Part shown: positions 10,274 to 19,184 of the stretch, in pieces
Layout: each line of letters begins with the position of its first letter
Numbering within the stretch: the stretch's first letter is position 1
Source: Enterobacter hormaechei ATCC 49162
GTDB lineage: Bacteria > Pseudomonadota > Gammaproteobacteria > Enterobacterales > Enterobacteriaceae
Length of the DNA: 64,000 nucleotides
Direction: 5' to 3'
NCBI RefSeq assembly: GCF_001875655.1
Contig: NZ_MKEQ01000001.1
Span: forward strand, 2,232,001 to 2,296,000
Position numbers and translations under genes: made by a program
The notes under the pieces: model-generated
Databases searched by the model: none
Seen by the model: the letters and a program-made list of their open reading frames with translations, nothing else
Told to the model about the DNA's origin: nothing

Positions 10274-12485
10274 ATCTCCCGTCGACGCCGTTCAGTGGCT
10301 GGCCATTACCGTTAACCACGCCCCGCGCGGTGAGCTGTGGGCCTGCCGCGTTGCGGGTGATGCCCTGTGGATTGGCCGCAGCGATATCGCAAAACTGGGG
10401 CTTCGCGCCCCGGAAGGCCGCAGCGAGTGGGTTGAACTGACGTCCCTGCCGGGCCTGAAGGTCAGCCTCGACGTGCTTTCGCAGCAGGTGACTATCAACG
10501 CCGAGGCGAAGGCGCTTGAGGGTCAGCAGCACGTAACGTTCGGGAGGCCTCCCTCGCAGTACCGCTATCCTGAAGCGCAGCCCATCAGCGCCTTTACCCT
10601 CGGGTACGCGCTCTATGCCAGCGAGTCCGAGGGAAAACGCCAGCTTAATGCGCAAACCACGCTGTCCGCCTCCGGGCCGCTGCCCGGCCTGTTCAGCAGC
10701 AGCTTTTCCAGCCATGCGGGGGAGGAAAACAGCGCGGGTCGCCCCACCCACACGCGTCTTGAAACCCGCTGGCAGCGGGATAACGCAGACTCGCTGACCA
10801 GCCTGGCGCTGGGGGACAGCATCACCACCGGCACGCGCTGGAGCCGCCAGGTCCGCTTCGGCGGGCTGCACTGGGCGCGCAATTTTGAGCTTAATCCGCA
10901 ACTCAACACCGAACCGCGCAGCCGTTACAGCGACACGGCCATCCTGCCTTCAACGGTCGATCTTTACATCGACGGCCTTAAGCAGAGCAGCCAGCAGGTA
11001 ACGCCGGGTGATTTTCTGCTCGATACCCTGCCTTCCTTTACCGGCAGCGGGCAGGCGCAGGTGGTGATTACCGACATCAACGGCCAGCGGCGTACCGTTC
11101 AGCTCGATTTGTACGGCGCGCCGGGAATGCTGGCGGAGGGGCTTAGCAGCGGTTCGCTGGACATTGGCTGGATGCGGCAAAACTATACCTTGCGATCCGA
11201 TGACTATGCCGCCTCGCCGATGCTCGATGCCGGCTGGCGCTATGGCGTGAATAACCAGCTGACGCTGGCGCTGCATACGGAACAGCAGCGAAAGCTGCGC
11301 AACGTGGGTACAGGCGCAGACTGGCTGATCTCCCCCACTGCGGGCATTCTTAGCCCGCACATCGCCCTAAGCGACAGCGCCTACGGGAAGGGGATGCAGT
11401 GGGGCCTCGGCTGGCAGTGGAATGGCAGCGGGACGGGGCTTTCCGCCAGCACCGTTCGCACCGACGCCGCATTCGCGGATAACGCCCGCATGAGCGGGGC
11501 CGCGCCCGTCAGACGCAGCGATAGCGTATGGGTTAGCCACGCATTTCCCCATTTCGGCACGCTGGGGGCGGGCTGGGTGCAGCAAAATATACAGGGCAAC
11601 CGACAGCGCTATCTTAATGCCTCATGGTCCGTCTCGCTGCCAGCACATCTCTCCACCACGCTGAGCTATACCCGCTCGTTTACGGACGCGTCGAGCAATG
11701 TCCAGCTTATGCTCTCCGTCCCGCTGGGCCGCCAGAACACCCTCTCGGTTCAGGCCAGCCGGGACCGGCCGCGTATGGACTATCGCCACCAGCCAGACAA
11801 TCAGGCGGGCGGCTGGTCCTGGCAGCTGGGGCAGGGCTTTGGCCAAAACCGGGAAAGGTATGCAGACGCAGGCTACCTTGGCCGCGCCGGAGAGTGGCAC
11901 GTCGGGCTGGAGCAGAGCGCTAACGCGGGTAACCAGTACGCCTCGGCCGAAGGCAGCCTGACGCTGCTGGACAACAGCCTGCACGCTTTACGCTACAGCC
12001 AGCAGGGTCTGCCGCTGGTCTCCACGCGTGGTATCGGGCATGTACCGGTGATGCTGGAAAACCGCCGCGCGGGTGAAACCGATGAGCAAGGATACCTTCT
12101 GCTGACCGACCTGCCGCGCTACCACAACAGCAAAGTCACCATCGATCCGCTGGAACTGCCGCCCGACGTCATCGCCCCCGTCACCGACATGTATGCCAGA
12201 CCGGGCAACGGTAACGCGGTGAAAGTCGATTTTAACGTCCATCGCGCCATGACGGTTCAGGCCCGGCTGGTCGACAGACACCGCCAGCCGCTGCCGCTGG
12301 GCAGCGTCGTTTCAACGCCACACGGCGCCACCATTGTGGGTCGCGACGGGTTTATCTGGCTTGAAGATCCGCCCCTGCCGGGCGAGCTGGTGGTGAAAAC
12401 CGGTGAAGGCGAGTGCCGGGTCACGCTTCCGGCCCCGCGCACCTCGTCAACCGTAATCAATATTGGAGAACAACTGTGTCATTAA
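10191..12485 (+). CDS. Outer-membrane usher of archaic chaperone-usher pilus
   Basis: About 764 residues. The ATG at 10191 (MPARSPCVRSLLALLL...SAARA) gives a clean signal peptide; ATG 10179 would add four residues. Neither has a good ribosome site, so coupling to the overlapping chaperone is likely. An N-terminal usher domain is followed by a large beta-barrel with a PATVDLYIDG-like segment (ILPSTVDLYIDGLK), GDFLLDTLPSFTGSGQAQVVITD plug-region features, and C-terminal domains (GFIWLEDPPLPGELVV). The length is at the short end for ushers. It secretes and assembles the neighbouring SCPU subunits. Confidence 0.87.
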   Translation: MPARSPCVRSLLALLLWLPLILSAARAESPVDAVQWLAITVNHAPRGELWACRVAGDALWIGRSDIAKLGLRAPEGRSEWVELTSLPGLKVSLDVLSQQVTINAEAKALEGQQHVTFGRPPSQYRYPEAQPISAFTLGYALYASESEGKRQLNAQTTLSASGPLPGLFSSSFSSHAGEENSAGRPTHTRLETRWQRDNADSLTSLALGDSITTGTRWSRQVRFGGLHWARNFELNPQLNTEPRSRYSDTAILPSTVDLYIDGLKQSSQQVTPGDFLLDTLPSFTGSGQAQVVITDINGQRRTVQLDLYGAPGMLAEGLSSGSLDIGWMRQNYTLRSDDYAASPMLDAGWRYGVNNQLTLALHTEQQRKLRNVGTGADWLISPTAGILSPHIALSDSAYGKGMQWGLGWQWNGSGTGLSASTVRTDAAFADNARMSGAAPVRRSDSVWVSHAFPHFGTLGAGWVQQNIQGNRQRYLNASWSVSLPAHLSTTLSYTRSFTDASSNVQLMLSVPLGRQNTLSVQASRDRPRMDYRHQPDNQAGGWSWQLGQGFGQNRERYADAGYLGRAGEWHVGLEQSANAGNQYASAEGSLTLLDNSLHALRYSQQGLPLVSTRGIGHVPVMLENRRAGETDEQGYLLLTDLPRYHNSKVTIDPLELPPDVIAPVTDMYARPGNGNAVKVDFNVHRAMTVQARLVDRHRQPLPLGSVVSTPHGATIVGRDGFIWLEDPPLPGELVVKTGEGECRVTLPAPRTSSTVINIGEQLCH

Positions 12486-13432
12486 AAACGCTGTTAACGT
12501 TGCTGCTTGTGCTGTCCATGAAGGCGATGGCGGCAGCGTGCTGGATCACCTCCCCCGCCGTTATTAACTTCGGCAACGTCGTGGCGGGTAACGCAGCCTC
12601 AACCCACACCGAGGTAAAGTTTAGCTGTCAGGCCGACAACTACGGCACGGCAGAATATATCAACGTCTGTCTGAGCAGCATCGACGCCCCGCCCTTTCAG
12701 ATGCTTTCGACGGGCGACCAGGAGGGAAAACAGTACACCCTGCTGTTTCGACTGCTTAACGGCCTCGCGCGCTCGCAGGAGTTAGGCCCCGCCAGCCGCG
12801 GGGATCTCATCCAGCAGACCATCACTGCGGGAAGCAACGCCAGCGTCAGCGGCAGTTTTCCGCTTATCGCCACCCTGCCAGCGGGGCAAAGCCAGCTCCT
12901 CGCGACCCACTATTACAACTACAACATGAACCTGCGTATCGCCTGGCACAGCGCCACCCGCCAGGATGCCTTGCAAAGCTGTGCTGACGGCTCTGCGGAG
13001 GGGGAACAGGTGCAGGGCGGGAGCAATGCGCAGGCCGAAATCAGCGAAGGATGCTACATAGAGCGTGTCACGCCGCTGAACTTCGGCACCCTGACCAGCA
13101 CCGCCACGCTGCGCCCCACGCGCTCGACGGCAACCCTCACCACGCGCTGCCCGGCCGGTACCGCATTCACCCTTGCCATGGGGAAAGGCAATCATGCCAG
13201 CGGCGACTGGCGGCAGCTTTGCAACGATGAGGGCCAGTGCCTGCGCTATGGACTCTGGCAGGATGCGGGCGCGACGCAGCGCTGGGGCGATCGAAGCAGC
13301 GGCGATACGCTGAACGTCACCAACCCCGCAGGCGGCACGCAGAACTTCACCGTATACGGGGAGGTTCCGGCCCAGCCCCTGAGCGGGACGGGGGAATTTA
13401 TTGATGACGTGATAGTCACACTGACTTATTAA
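12476..13432 (+). CDS. Two-domain SCPU tip adhesin (CsuE-like)
   Basis: 318 residues from GTG 12476 (VSLKTLLTLLLVLSMKAMAAACW), with GGAG upstream and overlapping the usher stop by 10 bases. After the signal peptide there are two SCPU-type domains: about 26-180 (CWITSPAVINFGNVVAGN...) and about 200-318 (CYIERVTPLNFGTL...FIDDVIVTLTY). Two-domain SCPU proteins encoded after the usher are tip adhesins in Csu pili, so surface binding is the likely role. Many paired cysteines are present. No obvious intrinsic terminator follows. Confidence 0.82.
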   Translation: MSLKTLLTLLLVLSMKAMAAACWITSPAVINFGNVVAGNAASTHTEVKFSCQADNYGTAEYINVCLSSIDAPPFQMLSTGDQEGKQYTLLFRLLNGLARSQELGPASRGDLIQQTITAGSNASVSGSFPLIATLPAGQSQLLATHYYNYNMNLRIAWHSATRQDALQSCADGSAEGEQVQGGSNAQAEISEGCYIERVTPLNFGTLTSTATLRPTRSTATLTTRCPAGTAFTLAMGKGNHASGDWRQLCNDEGQCLRYGLWQDAGATQRWGDRSSGDTLNVTNPAGGTQNFTVYGEVPAQPLSGTGEFIDDVIVTLTY

Positions 13433-13560
13433 CCTCACCAAAAAACCGTCTGGATCAATGTTATCGGTAACAGTGACGCTAAAATAACCAATAACGCTGC
13501 TTACTAAGACGTAATGCCTGGTTTTTTAATTGAATATCTCTGTCTGTATTACAACACCTT

Positions 13561-14301
13561 ATGAAATACCTGCTTGCTGACGCCCTCATTTACAATGACG
13601 AGGACGGCATTATTACTCCTGTCAATGCGCCGGAAGAGGATGCGCAGATCCTCACCTGTACGGCCAATACCATCCTGAAGCTGCTGGTGAAGCATCACGG
13701 GAACGTTGTCGAACGGGAAACTTTCCTTCATGACGTCTGGGATCGGCGCGGGCTTCAGGGCTCCAACAACTCGTTAAACCAGTACATCAGCATCCTGCGC
13801 AAAATGCTGGCCAGCCTGGTTCCCGACGTGCTGTTTATCGTCACGGTGCCGAAAACGGGCTTTATGCTCTGCGCGGACGTCACGGTGACGACGCTGGAGG
13901 AAGGGGCACCCGCGGCCGAAACGGCAAAACCGGCATGGCGCGTTCGTCCGGAACGGCTGTTCTGCGGCGCGTTCACGCTGGCGATTATTGCGCTGTGCGT
14001 CTGGATAACGGCCATTAAGCCCGATGCACCACAGAGTGACATTCACCTGCTTACCCATATCGGCAAGTGTCCGGTCTACACCTTTACGCCGCTGGCGGAT
14101 GTGTTCCATGACAGGGCCATTGCCCTGGCGCAAAACCTTCAGCAGGACGGTCATCTCCCGTGCCTGAAAAATTCGATCTTTTACATGCACATTCAGAGAA
14201 CGCTTTTCTACGGCCATGAAGGGCGGCTGGTGCTTTCCCAGTGCTCGCTCACGCACGATAAAGCCAGCGCCTGTCGTACGCTTTACTATTACGAGTGGTG
14301 A
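13561..14301 (+). CDS. Membrane-bound ToxR/CadC-like transcription regulator
   Basis: 246 residues. An N-terminal OmpR-type winged helix (about 25-105; NTILKLLVKHHGNVVERETFLHDVW, SNNSLNQYISILRKML) is followed by a linker, one membrane segment (about 134-152, LFCGAFTLAIIALCVWITAI) and a C-terminal periplasmic part of about 90 residues containing three cysteines (GKC, LPC, SQC plus SAC near the end). This is the ToxR/CadC/MarT layout. The next gene encodes a FidL-like protein, as in Salmonella SPI-3 (marT-fidL). Control of the adjacent pilus operon is the obvious hypothesis but is not shown by the sequence. Confidence 0.82.
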   Translation: MKYLLADALIYNDEDGIITPVNAPEEDAQILTCTANTILKLLVKHHGNVVERETFLHDVWDRRGLQGSNNSLNQYISILRKMLASLVPDVLFIVTVPKTGFMLCADVTVTTLEEGAPAAETAKPAWRVRPERLFCGAFTLAIIALCVWITAIKPDAPQSDIHLLTHIGKCPVYTFTPLADVFHDRAIALAQNLQQDGHLPCLKNSIFYMHIQRTLFYGHEGRLVLSQCSLTHDKASACRTLYYYEW

Positions 14302-14302
14302 T

Positions 14303-14776
14303 ATGAAACACAAAAAAGTGTGGCTAATACTGGTCCTTAACCTGTTGCTTCTGGGCGCCGCGCTGGCGTGGTATGTCTACACGCCCCCGCTGTCGGTGGC
14401 CTGCGATGGAAATCTGACCTTCTCCGACAGGCGCGATAACCACGAGTTCACGTTCGACGGGGAGATCATCATGCATTTTCACCCCGATAAAACGGGCTAC
14501 ATCACGCTAAACGGCAACGTTGAGAATGCTCCGAAAAGCTGGGAGGTTTCTCGTCAGGAGATGTTTAAATGGCGGCACGTTGAGGGAGCGCTGTATGAAA
14601 TTATCATTCAAAAAGTGGAGCGCTTCAGCCATGACGCCATGCCGCCGGGGGTATTTGAAAAGTACGTGGCTGGCCTGACGCTGGGGAAAAAAAGGCTCCT
14701 GACGATAGAGCGTACGCCGCATAAGGCGCTGGTGATCAGCAATTTTTACTCGCCGGTGCTGGTCTGCTCGGAGTAA
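14303..14776 (+). CDS. FidL-like inner-membrane protein
   Basis: 157 residues from ATG 14303, one base after the regulator stop. A single N-terminal membrane anchor (VWLILVLNLLLLGAALAWYVY, about 6-26) precedes a periplasmic domain with two cysteines (ACDG and LVCSE). Topology, size and position next to a MarT/ToxR-like regulator match Salmonella FidL. By analogy with ToxS it may interact with the regulator's periplasmic domain; this is inference, since FidL function is not established. Confidence 0.7.
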   Translation: MKHKKVWLILVLNLLLLGAALAWYVYTPPLSVACDGNLTFSDRRDNHEFTFDGEIIMHFHPDKTGYITLNGNVENAPKSWEVSRQEMFKWRHVEGALYEIIIQKVERFSHDAMPPGVFEKYVAGLTLGKKRLLTIERTPHKALVISNFYSPVLVCSE

Positions 14777-14805
14777 TAGCGGTCGGTCAGGCTATACTTC
14801 CCGCC

Positions 14806-15312
14806 ATGAACATGACTATTCGCCCCACAACCCGCGATGACGTTACCGCCCTGCCCGCGATCGAACGTGCGGCCGGGCAGCGGTTTCGCGACGTTCCTGA
14901 GCTGGCCTGGCTTGCCGACGGCGAGGTCATTTCCGTTGAGGATCACCTCGGCTATGCCGCGCGAGGATCAAGCTGGCTGGCGCTGGCAGACGACAGGCCG
15001 GTGGGGTTTATTCTCACCGAAGCCCATCCATCGTCGCTGTTTATTGTGGAACTCTCTGTTCATCAGGACTGGCAGGGACACGGTCTCGGACGCCAGTTAA
15101 TTGCCCGTGCCGCGGCGCATGCTCGCAGTCTCGGCCTGAACTCGCTGACGTTAACGACGTTTCGTGATGTCCCGTGGAATGCGCCGTTCTATGCGCGGCT
15201 GGGGTTTGAAATGATGACGACGCTGACGCCGGAGCTGCGCCAGAAACGCGAAGAAGAGGCGGCGCACGGTTTAGCGTATGGTTCCCGCTGCGCCATGCGC
15301 CTGCCCCTGTAG
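14806..15312 (+). CDS. GNAT-family N-acetyltransferase
   Basis: 168 residues with a complete GNAT fold. The acetyl-CoA loop is at about 97-104 (HQDWQGHGLGRQLI, matching Q/RxxGxG/A), followed by SLTLTTFRDVPWNAPFYARLGF. The substrate cannot be deduced from sequence. It stands alone, 29 bases after the fidL-like gene and followed by three REP units. The start could also be the in-frame ATG at 14812. Confidence 0.8.
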   Translation: MNMTIRPTTRDDVTALPAIERAAGQRFRDVPELAWLADGEVISVEDHLGYAARGSSWLALADDRPVGFILTEAHPSSLFIVELSVHQDWQGHGLGRQLIARAAAHARSLGLNSLTLTTFRDVPWNAPFYARLGFEMMTTLTPELRQKREEEAAHGLAYGSRCAMRLPL

Positions 15313-15316
15313 TATC

Positions 15317-15435
15317 GCCCGGTGGCGCTGCGCTTACCGGGCCTACAAAAACCCATCCCGTAGGCCGGGTCAGGCGCAGCCGTCACCCGGCGAAACGCCC
15401 CCCGTAGGCCGGGTCAGGCGCAGCCGCCACCCGGC
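15317..15435. repeat. Three REP units (BIME) between GNAT gene and tsr
   Basis: Three palindromic units at 15317-15342, 15364-15391 and 15408-15435, of the form GCCCGGTGGCG...CGCCACCGGGC. They lie between convergent genes and probably act as a shared 3'-end stabiliser. Confidence 0.85.
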
Positions 15436-15448
15436 AAAAAGCACAGCG

Positions 15449-17113
15449 TCAGAACGTTTCCCAGTTATCGCCCGCGTCTGCGGTCGCTGGTTTACGCGCC
15501 ACGACCGGTGCGGCAACGCTTTTCGCGGAGGCAAACTCGCGCGCCTTCATCTGCTCCTGCTGAATACGGAACACCGCAACAGCCTGCGTCAGACGGCTCG
15601 CCTGCTCTTCCAGCGCCGCCGCCGCAGCAGCAGACTCTTCCACCAGCGAGGCGTTCTGCTGGGTCACGCGATCCATCTCCGCTACCGCCAGCCCCACCTG
15701 GTCGATACCGCGGCTCTGCTCGTCAGACGCAGACGCAATCTCGCCCATGATGTCGGTCACGCGGGTCACCGCATTCACGATCTCACCCATGGTTTCACCG
15801 GCGCTTTCTACCAGCGTTGAACCCACTTCCACGCGGCCCACGGAGTCTTCAATCAGGCTCTTGATCTCCCGCGCTGCCTGGGCGCTGCGCTGCGCCAGGT
15901 TACGGACTTCACCTGCAACCACCGCAAAGCCGCGGCCCTGCTCGCCCGCACGCGCCGCTTCTACCGCCGCGTTCAGCGCCAGAATATTGGTCTGGAAGGC
16001 AATACCGTCGATCACGCTGATAATATCAGCGATTTTCTGCGAACTGCCCGCGATGTCGCGCATGGTCTGCACCACGTTATCCACCACTTTACCGCCTTTC
16101 TGCGCGGTTTCGGATGCGCTCAGGGCCAGGTTGCTCGCCTGACGGGCATTCTCGGCGTTCTGCTTCACGGTGGCAGTCAGCTGTTCCATGCTGGCGGCGG
16201 TCTCTTCCAGAGAGGCAGCCTGCTGTTCGGTACGGGATGAGAGATCGTTATTGCCCATCGAGATTTCGCTCGCACCGCTGTAGATGGCATTCGCGCCGTT
16301 ACGCACGTCACCCACGGTACGCACCAGCTCGCCCTGCATGTGGCGCAGGGAGTCGGCCAGTTCGCCCATCTCGTTGGAGCCTTCCACGTCGATACGCTTC
16401 ACCAGATCGCCGCTGGCGATATGACGAATGCTGTCAATCAGACGGTTCATCGGTGAAATCAGCGCCTGACGAATGCCCAGCCAGACGGCAACAATCACCA
16501 CCAGCACCGCAACCAGCACGCTAATCAGCACCCAGATCGCCTGGCGGTAAGAGCTGTTGCTGTCTTCAACCGCGGTCTGATACAGCGCGTCGTTCTGTTG
16601 CAGGTAGTTAACGTACTGCTTCTCAAAGCCATCCTGATAGCTCTGGGTCGGCTGGTCGAAGAACGCGTTGATCTTGCCTGCCCCCAGCAGCTGGATCAGC
16701 TCAGCCAGCGCACCGTGGTAGATATCGTAATTACGTTTGATTTCCAGCGCCGCAGCGTCGCTCTGACGCGGGTCGCGCGGCAGTGCTTCGTAATCGGCCC
16801 AGTTTTTTTCCGCCTGTTTCAGAGACGCAGAGGCAATCTGCATCAGCTCGTTGACGGTTGAGCCGCTGCCGATGTTGTTCTGATCCATCATGTAGCGGAT
16901 ACCCGCGCGGTTCAGGGTATTACGGGTTTGCAGCAGCGCCACCCAGCTACCGTTCAGGGTGGATTGTTGCTGGCGAATGGTTTGCAGGACGGTGAAATTC
17001 TCTTTGTCATGCTTCAGGGCATTGAAGAAAAGACCACCGGATGTGAGTTGTAAAAGGCCAAATATCGCTAAAACCAGCATGAGACTGGTGACAATCTTGA
17101 TACGATTTAACAT
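15449..17113 (-). CDS. tsr: Methyl-accepting chemotaxis protein Tsr (serine)
   Basis: 554 residues from ATG 17113 ([22 protein letters not shown]), very close to E. coli Tsr (551). TM1 is at about 7-30, the four-helix ligand domain at about 31-188 ([16 protein letters not shown] contains the serine-binding arginines), TM2 at about 190-212, and HAMP at about 213-266. The signalling tip EIKSLIEDS and [30 protein letters not shown] is intact. The C-terminal NWETF pentapeptide that docks CheR/CheB is present. It senses serine and autoinducer-2 in E. coli. It has its own sigma-28 promoter. Confidence 0.96.
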   Translation of the reverse strand: MLNRIKIVTSLMLVLAIFGLLQLTSGGLFFNALKHDKENFTVLQTIRQQQSTLNGSWVALLQTRNTLNRAGIRYMMDQNNIGSGSTVNELMQIASASLKQAEKNWADYEALPRDPRQSDAAALEIKRNYDIYHGALAELIQLLGAGKINAFFDQPTQSYQDGFEKQYVNYLQQNDALYQTAVEDSNSSYRQAIWVLISVLVAVLVVIVAVWLGIRQALISPMNRLIDSIRHIASGDLVKRIDVEGSNEMGELADSLRHMQGELVRTVGDVRNGANAIYSGASEISMGNNDLSSRTEQQAASLEETAASMEQLTATVKQNAENARQASNLALSASETAQKGGKVVDNVVQTMRDIAGSSQKIADIISVIDGIAFQTNILALNAAVEAARAGEQGRGFAVVAGEVRNLAQRSAQAAREIKSLIEDSVGRVEVGSTLVESAGETMGEIVNAVTRVTDIMGEIASASDEQSRGIDQVGLAVAEMDRVTQQNASLVEESAAAAAALEEQASRLTQAVAVFRIQQEQMKAREFASAKSVAAPVVARKPATADAGDNWETF

Positions 17114-17142
17114 GTTTTCTCTTTCCTCAGACAGATACAGAA

Positions 17143-17169
17143 TTTTCGGCCTGGAAAGGGAAAACTTTA
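17143..17169 (-). promoter_or_regulatory. Sigma-28 (FliA) promoter of tsr
   Basis: On the minus strand TAAAGTTT (17169-17162), 11 bases, then GCCGAAAA (17150-17143). This matches the FliA consensus TAAAGTTT-N11-GCCGATAA at all but one position. It places tsr in the late flagellar regulon with a short leader. Confidence 0.88.
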
Positions 17170-17196
17170 CGAAAATCATCCTGGAATTTAGGGTTT

Positions 17197-17640
17197 TTAC
17201 TCTTCGTCCCGCGCGGCAATATGTCGGTTTCCAAGTTCAATAAACTCTTCCAGCAGCGCCGTGAGCTGCTTCATCTTCTCCGGCGTATATTCCGCCTCAA
17301 TCTGCTGGTACGCCTCTTCCACCTGAGCCTGAGCACGCTGGTACAGTGCGTTGCCTTCTTTCGTCAGCGACACGTACAGCTTGCGCTGGTCGTTCACCGG
17401 CTTTAAGCGCAGCACCAGACCGTCGCGCTCCATCCGCGTCAGAATGCCGGTCAGGCTCGGGCGTAAAATGCAGGTGCGAAACGCCAGATCGTGAAAATCC
17501 ATGGAAGGATGCTCGGCCAGCACGCGGACAATACGCCACTGCTGCTCGGTCAGATTATGCCGCTTCACTATCGGGCGGAAGTAGCCCATCGCCGCTTCAC
17601 GCGCCTGCAACAGCGCGATGGTTAATGAGTCATGCATCAC
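17197..17640 (-). CDS. hpaR: HpaR, MarR-family repressor of the hpa operon
   Basis: 147 residues (146 if the second ATG is used: [17 protein letters not shown], as in E. coli HpaR). It has a MarR winged helix at about 30-95 ([58 protein letters not shown]). HpaR represses hpaG and itself, and is released by 4-hydroxyphenylacetate and related aromatic acids. It is divergent from hpaG; candidate operators are in the intergenic region. Confidence 0.93.
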   Translation of the reverse strand: MMHDSLTIALLQAREAAMGYFRPIVKRHNLTEQQWRIVRVLAEHPSMDFHDLAFRTCILRPSLTGILTRMERDGLVLRLKPVNDQRKLYVSLTKEGNALYQRAQAQVEEAYQQIEAEYTPEKMKQLTALLEEFIELGNRHIAARDEE

Positions 17641-17652
17641 CTTCCCCTTACA

Positions 17653-17670
17653 TCATTAACAAGTAAACAA
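17653..17670. promoter_or_regulatory. Second, weaker HpaR-like operator near hpaR
   Basis: TCATTAACAAGTAAACAA shares the half-site ATCATTAACA with the perfect palindrome near hpaG, but its second arm is degenerate. It lies about 15 bases upstream of the hpaR start codon, fitting the known presence of two HpaR operators in E. coli W. Confidence 0.4.
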
Positions 17671-17851
17671 TTAAAAACAGATGCTTTTATAGACAACCTG
17701 TTTTAACCCAAAAAGTGTAACAGAAACAACGCCATTTTTTTAATGCATTGATTTAAATGCAAATCCACTCATTTATGTAAATTTATTGTTATTCATATCA
17801 CAAATTATTCACTTCTGATTGCGAAACGAACAGCAAAAGCATAAAACCAGA

Positions 17852-17869
17852 TCATTAACATATTAATGA
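17852..17869. promoter_or_regulatory. Candidate HpaR operator upstream of hpaG
   Basis: TCATTAACATATTAATGA is a perfect inverted repeat (7-base arms, 4-base centre) ending 37 bases before the hpaG ATG. Position and symmetry fit the MarR-type operator that represses the meta-cleavage operon. Confidence 0.6.
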
Positions 17870-17906
17870 AAATCAAAACCGGACAGCCGGTCTGAGGAGT
17901 ATGGGA

Positions 17907-19184
17907 ATGAAAGGTACTGTTTTTGCCGTGGCGCTAAACCATCAAAGCCAGCGCACAGCCTGGGCTGAAGCGTTTGAAAAAGCCCCCTATAACGCGCCGC
18001 CAAAAACGGCGGTGTGGTTTATCAAGCCGCATAACACCGTTATCCGCGCAGGCGAACCGATTCCCTTCCCGCAGGGAGAAACCGTGTTAAGCGGTGCGAC
18101 GGTAGCGCTGGTGGTGGGCAAAACCGCCAGCAAGGTACGCGTTGAAGAGGCGGCGGCGTACATCGCCGGGTATGCGCTCGCCAACGAGGTGAGCCTGCCG
18201 GAAGAGAGCTTCTACCGCCCGGCCATCAAGGCCAAATGCCGGGATGGTTTTTGCCCGCTTGGCGAACCTGTCGCCGTTGATAACGTCGATAACCTGACCA
18301 TCATCACCGAGATCAACGGTCGCGAAGCGGACCACTGGAACACGGCCGATCTGCACCGCAACGCCGCCGAACTGCTGAGCGCCCTGAGCGAATTCGCCAC
18401 CCTGAACCCCGGTGATGCGATATTGCTCGGCACCCCGCAAAGCCGCGTGGAGATCCGCCCGGGCGATCGCGTGCGCATTCTGGCGGAAGGTTTCCCGCCG
18501 CTGGAAAACCCGGTGGTCAATGAACGCGACGTTGCCATCGCTCAACGCACGCCGCCGCACGCCACATTGTTTGCCCTCGGTCTGAATTATGCCGACCACG
18601 CCAGCGAGCTGGACTTTAAGCCGCCCACCGAGCCGCTGGTGTTTATCAAAGCGCCGAACACCTTTAACGGCGACGGCCAGACCTCGGTGCGCCCGAACAA
18701 TGTCGACTATATGCACTACGAGGCCGAGCTGGTGGTAGTCATCGGTAAAACCGCGCGCAAGGTGAGCGAAGCCGAGGCGATGGAGTATGTGGCGGGCTAC
18801 ACGGTGTGCAACGACTACGCCATCCGCGACTATCTCGAAAACTACTACCGCCCGAATCTGCGGGTGAAAAGCCGCGACGGGCTGACCCCCATCAGCCCGA
18901 ACGTGGTGCCAAAAGAAGCCATTCCTGACCCACACAACTTAACCCTGCGCACCTTCGTCAACGGTGAACTGCGTCAGGAAGGCACCACCGCCGATCTCAT
19001 TTTCAGCATCCCATTCCTGATTGCGTATCTGAGCGAGTTTATGACCCTGCAACCGGGCGACATGATTGCCACCGGCACGCCGAAGGGGCTGTCCGACGTG
19101 GTACCGGGCGATGAGGTGGTGGTGGAAGTGGAAGGCGTAGGCCGTCTGGTAAACCGAATTGTCAGTGAGGAGACCGCAAAATGA
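17907..19184 (+). CDS. hpaG: HpaG, 2-hydroxyhepta-2,4-diene-1,7-dioate isomerase / OPET decarboxylase
   Basis: 425 residues. It is two tandem fumarylacetoacetase-like halves (about 1-205 and 210-425); each carries the metal-site and loop motifs SRDG or KCRDG with L.PGD.I..GTP. It decarboxylates 5-oxo-pent-3-ene-1,2,5-tricarboxylate and isomerises the product. Two ATGs are available; 17907 is chosen because GAGGAG is eight bases upstream and E. coli HpaG begins MKGT, whereas ATG 17901 is too close to the ribosome site. It is the first gene of the catabolic operon and overlaps hpaE by 4 bases. Confidence 0.93.
   Translation: MKGTVFAVALNHQSQRTAWAEAFEKAPYNAPPKTAVWFIKPHNTVIRAGEPIPFPQGETVLSGATVALVVGKTASKVRVEEAAAYIAGYALANEVSLPEESFYRPAIKAKCRDGFCPLGEPVAVDNVDNLTIITEINGREADHWNTADLHRNAAELLSALSEFATLNPGDAILLGTPQSRVEIRPGDRVRILAEGFPPLENPVVNERDVAIAQRTPPHATLFALGLNYADHASELDFKPPTEPLVFIKAPNTFNGDGQTSVRPNNVDYMHYEAELVVVIGKTARKVSEAEAMEYVAGYTVCNDYAIRDYLENYYRPNLRVKSRDGLTPISPNVVPKEAIPDPHNLTLRTFVNGELRQEGTTADLIFSIPFLIAYLSEFMTLQPGDMIATGTPKGLSDVVPGDEVVVEVEGVGRLVNRIVSEETAK

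Noticed and set aside
17901..17906. Upstream ATG for hpaG
   Set aside because: Only two bases from the GAGGAG ribosome site; the ATG at 17907 has proper spacing and matches the E. coli N-terminus.
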